Origin: Kurthia senegalensis
GTDB lineage: Bacteria; Bacillota; Bacilli; Bacillales_A; Planococcaceae
Length of the DNA: 55,558 nt
Direction of reading: 5' to 3'
Assembly: GCF_000285595.1 (NCBI RefSeq)
Contig: NZ_HE611064.1
Span: forward strand, 791,652 to 847,209
Shown here: positions 53,038-55,558 of the stretch, in pieces
Layout: every line of letters begins with the position of its first letter
Numbering within the stretch: the first letter of the stretch is position 1
Program-made: the position numbers and the translations under genes
The notes under the pieces: model-generated
What the model was told of the DNA's origin: nothing
Seen by the model: the letters and a program-made list of their open reading frames with translations, nothing else
Databases searched by the model: none

Positions 53038-53258
53038 ATTCTTTCTCCCTTCTTTTACCAATCTCATAATAAGCATACGTAACTTACAATATTCTAACAT
53101 ACAATAAAGTATAGGAATATAAAATTATCATTACTAATGACCCTCTATTTTCATTTAATTACCAATAATCAAGGTCATTCATGCAACAATCTCTCATTTT
53201 ATCCTGACGAACACACCCCACAGGGATAAAATTTTGCCCACCTTAAAATTAGCACGTA

Positions 53259-53299
53259 AAAAAGCTATGAAATTCGAGTGAATTTCATAGCTTTTTTTA
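53259..53299 (-). terminator. Terminator of murA
   Basis: AAAAAAGCTATGAAATTC and GAATTTCATAGCTTTTTT form a perfect stem of 18 bp with T-runs on both sides. It lies 33 bp past the murA stop. The spacer 53038-53258 towards mbl, where B. subtilis has spoIIID, shows no gene. Confidence 0.85.
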
Positions 53300-53331
53300 G
53301 CATAAAAGTATTTATAATATCTATAAATGAA

Positions 53332-54633
53332 TTATACGTTTTGAGTTTCTTTTGTTACAGCTACGTCTGAATCGATGCGTTCGATATCAGCACCTAGCGC
53401 TTTTAATTTACCGTGGAAGTTTACGTAACCACGATCTAAATGTTTTAGTTCAGAAACGCGTGTTACACCGTCAGCTACTAAACCAGCTAAGATTAAAGCT
53501 GCTGCTGCACGTAAATCTGTTGCAGCTACTTCAGCACCTTGTAATTTTGTAGGACCTTCAATGATAACAGAACGACCGTCAATTTTCGTATTAGCGTTCA
53601 TGCGGCGGAATTCTTCTACATGCATGAAACGGTTTTCGAAAACAGTTTCCGTTACAACGCTGTTACCTTTTGCAACAAGCATTAATGCCATCATTTGAGA
53701 TTGCATATCCGTAGGGAAACCTGGATGTGGAATCGTTTTAACGTCTGTTGCTTTTAATGGTTGTGGTGTACGAACACGTACGCCTCCATTTTCAAGTTCT
53801 GTAATTTCAACGCCCATTTCACGCATTTTAGCAACAAGTGCTGTCATATGATCAATTTCAGCGTTTTCAACAATTACGTCACCACCAGTAATAGCACCAG
53901 CAATCATGAACGTACCAGCTTCAATACGGTCAGGAATAATGCTATGAACTGTACCATGTAAAGTTTCTACACCTTCGATACGGATTTTATCTGTCCCAGC
54001 GCCGACTACTTTACCGCCCATTTCATTAATGAAGTTTGCAAGGTCAACGATTTCTGGTTCGCGTGCTGCATTTTCGATTACTGTTGTACCTTCTGCAAGT
54101 GCTGCAGCAGTCATTAAGTTTTCTGTAGCCCCTACAGATGGGAAATCCATGTAGATTTTAGCACCTTTTAGACGACCATCCGTAGTAGCTTCTACGTAGC
54201 CATTCCCCATCGTAATAGAAGCACCCATTAATTCGAAGCCTTTTAAGTGAATATCAATTGGACGAGATCCAATTGCACAACCACCTGGCATTGCTACACG
54301 TGCAAAACCATTGCGGGCTAAAAGTGGACCCATCACTAAAATAGAAGCACGCATTTTACGAACAAATTCAAATTGTGCTTCTGAATTTAATGTACGAGAA
54401 GCGTCAACTTCTACGATGTTTGTTTCTGGATTGTATGATAAATCTGCGTTTAAGCTTCTGATTACTTCATCAATCGTGTACACATCTGATAAGTTTGGTA
54501 CGTTATGAATTTCATTTTTACCTTCTGATGCAAGTAATGTTGCAGCAAGTACAGGGAGAACCGCGTTTTTAGCGCCTTCTACACGTACAGTACCTTTTAA
54601 CACATTGCCGCCTTTTACAACAATTTTTTCCAC
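53332..54633 (-). CDS. murA: UDP-N-acetylglucosamine 1-carboxyvinyltransferase MurA
   Basis: A 433-residue enzyme of the first committed step of peptidoglycan synthesis. Lys22-Asn23 (GAKNAVLPV) and catalytic Cys119 ([11 protein letters not shown]) are present, so fosfomycin sensitivity is expected. Usual length. It lies between ywzB and mbl as in B. subtilis (murAA). GGAGGGA precedes ATG. Confidence 0.95.
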   Translation of the reverse strand: MEKIVVKGGNVLKGTVRVEGAKNAVLPVLAATLLASEGKNEIHNVPNLSDVYTIDEVIRSLNADLSYNPETNIVEVDASRTLNSEAQFEFVRKMRASILVMGPLLARNGFARVAMPGGCAIGSRPIDIHLKGFELMGASITMGNGYVEATTDGRLKGAKIYMDFPSVGATENLMTAAALAEGTTVIENAAREPEIVDLANFINEMGGKVVGAGTDKIRIEGVETLHGTVHSIIPDRIEAGTFMIAGAITGGDVIVENAEIDHMTALVAKMREMGVEITELENGGVRVRTPQPLKATDVKTIPHPGFPTDMQSQMMALMLVAKGNSVVTETVFENRFMHVEEFRRMNANTKIDGRSVIIEGPTKLQGAEVAATDLRAAAALILAGLVADGVTRVSELKHLDRGYVNFHGKLKALGADIERIDSDVAVTKETQNV

Positions 54634-54886
54634 TATATGTCCCTCCGAATGTATATATGTTTCAATTTAATTAGTTTCATTTATATTCAATAATTATTCA
54701 TGTCATGTTTTTATTATTTATTCAATTGCAAAACACTAAATAATGATACATTGTTTTGCCGTGAATAACAAGTATCCATCAACCTATTTTAGCCGTTCTA
54801 ATGGATTCTGACACACGTTATTTTTCGTGTATTTCCCCGGAAATGATGCGACCGCTATATGAGTTAGAAAAGCATAAGACATAGTT

Positions 54887-55132
54887 TTAAGAAAAAATAT
54901 ATCCTAATTGACGTGCCCATTGTGTAAATTCTAAAAAGATGTTGGAAGCTATACCGCCGATCGCAATACTAATTAGAACTAAAATGAGCTGGGCTTGGAA
55001 AACATGATTTTTTTTGAACAATTGACTGTATTGTAAACTTTGCAAGCCATAAAAAGTGATGGCGATAAAAAAGATATGTGATGCCAAACTAAAAATTGCG
55101 TTTTGGCCGAGCATCGTAGATACGTCGCTCAT
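54887..55132 (-). CDS. ywzB: DUF1146-family membrane protein YwzB
   Basis: An 81-residue protein with two membrane segments (about 13-33 and 46-68) around a basic loop. The YGLQSLQYSQLFKK motif fits the DUF1146 family. In B. subtilis ywzB also stands before murAA, near the end of the atp operon. AAGGAGGGG precedes ATG. Function unknown. Confidence 0.8.
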   Translation of the reverse strand: MSDVSTMLGQNAIFSLASHIFFIAITFYGLQSLQYSQLFKKNHVFQAQLILVLISIAIGGIASNIFLEFTQWARQLGYIFS

Positions 55133-55558
55133 TATTGCTTACACCCCTCCTTATAAATCATCTATTACCCTCGATTAAAATGAGAAAAACGTTTTACATT
55201 TCATACGAATAAACAACATTCCTCTTTATATTACACAAAATTGGAATGAATTTCATTTTATTTATACGTTTTTTCTTTAATAATAATTAAAAAAGCACAT
55301 GGATTGTGAACATTTCTACTTTTATTAATTCATTTCCAAGTATTTTAGATGTTTTTTCAATACAGTTGCATTCACAAGCCGTTCCTTTAAATATAACATG
55401 GATTTTATAAATGAGAAATGTGCCATTTCATTCTTTTGTTTCTATGTATATTGGATTGATTCCATCCCTTTTTTGATATAAAAGGTTCATGTTTTGTGAG
55501 CAATTACACTCATCTTCTATATGACGTTTACTATTCGCTAATAAAAGCACAAAAAAAA
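55133..55558. other. AT-rich end of window, no gene seen
   Basis: Very AT-rich with no open frame of note. It contains the ywzB promoter region on the minus strand and is cut by the window edge. Confidence 0.5.

Overview
The window reads as chromosomal DNA of a low-GC Gram-positive from the order Bacillales, most likely a non-sporulating member of the Planococcaceae (Kurthia-like). This is inferred from gene content and order; no rRNA gene is present to confirm it. The right end keeps the Bacillus subtilis order ywqB-ywqA, ssbB, ywpF, fabZ, flhP, flhO, mbl, murA, ywzB. The sporulation genes that sit among these in B. subtilis (spoIIID, spoIIQ, spoIID) are missing from the part that can be seen.

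Layout. 1-2.5 kb: two co-directional zinc-ribbon membrane proteins, the first TcaA-like. 2.5-3.1 kb: relics of mobile or repetitive DNA. 3.1-16.4 kb: a cell-surface block with a secreted transglutaminase-like protein (frameshifted at its 3' end), a small YKxGK-repeat secreted protein and a truncated copy of it, a large S-layer-type protein with the same N-terminal repeats, and two paralogous glucosaminidase autolysins. 16.8-21.8 kb: wall teichoic acid genes (tagG, tagH and a glycosyltransferase on the minus strand; tagB and tagD on the plus strand). 21.9-25.5 kb: a PPC-repeat secreted protein gene between two nearly identical copies of about 570 bp, with 221-bp tandem units. 25.7-31 kb: dedA-pssA, a glyoxalase-fold protein, and a TetR regulator with a YhgE/Pip membrane protein, each of the last two preceded by the same 23-bp operator-like palindrome. 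31-36.8 kb: ribitol-phosphate teichoic acid operon (tarI, tarJ, two CDP-polyol phosphotransferases, one frameshifted, and a glycosyltransferase). 36.9-41.3 kb: patA, 70- and 73-bp tandem repeats, and a polar amino acid ABC transporter with ARG-box-like upstream sites. 41.6-43 kb: a short divergent flagellin and an IDEAL-domain protein. 43.3-55.1 kb: the conserved ywqB-to-ywzB block.

The most striking find is at 47783-48830. The ssb gene is split by a 661-nt segment with no ORF that has the hallmarks of a group II intron: a 34-nt domain V hairpin with a GAAA loop, a domain VI with a candidate branch A 8 nt from the 3' end, EBS1 and EBS2 loops complementary to the upstream exon, and exact restoration of a 128-residue SSB frame on removal. 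No intron-encoded reverse transcriptase is present here.

The genes fit one theme: building and remodelling the envelope. They cover teichoic acid synthesis and export, S-layer and autolysins, phosphatidylserine synthesis, MurA and Mbl.
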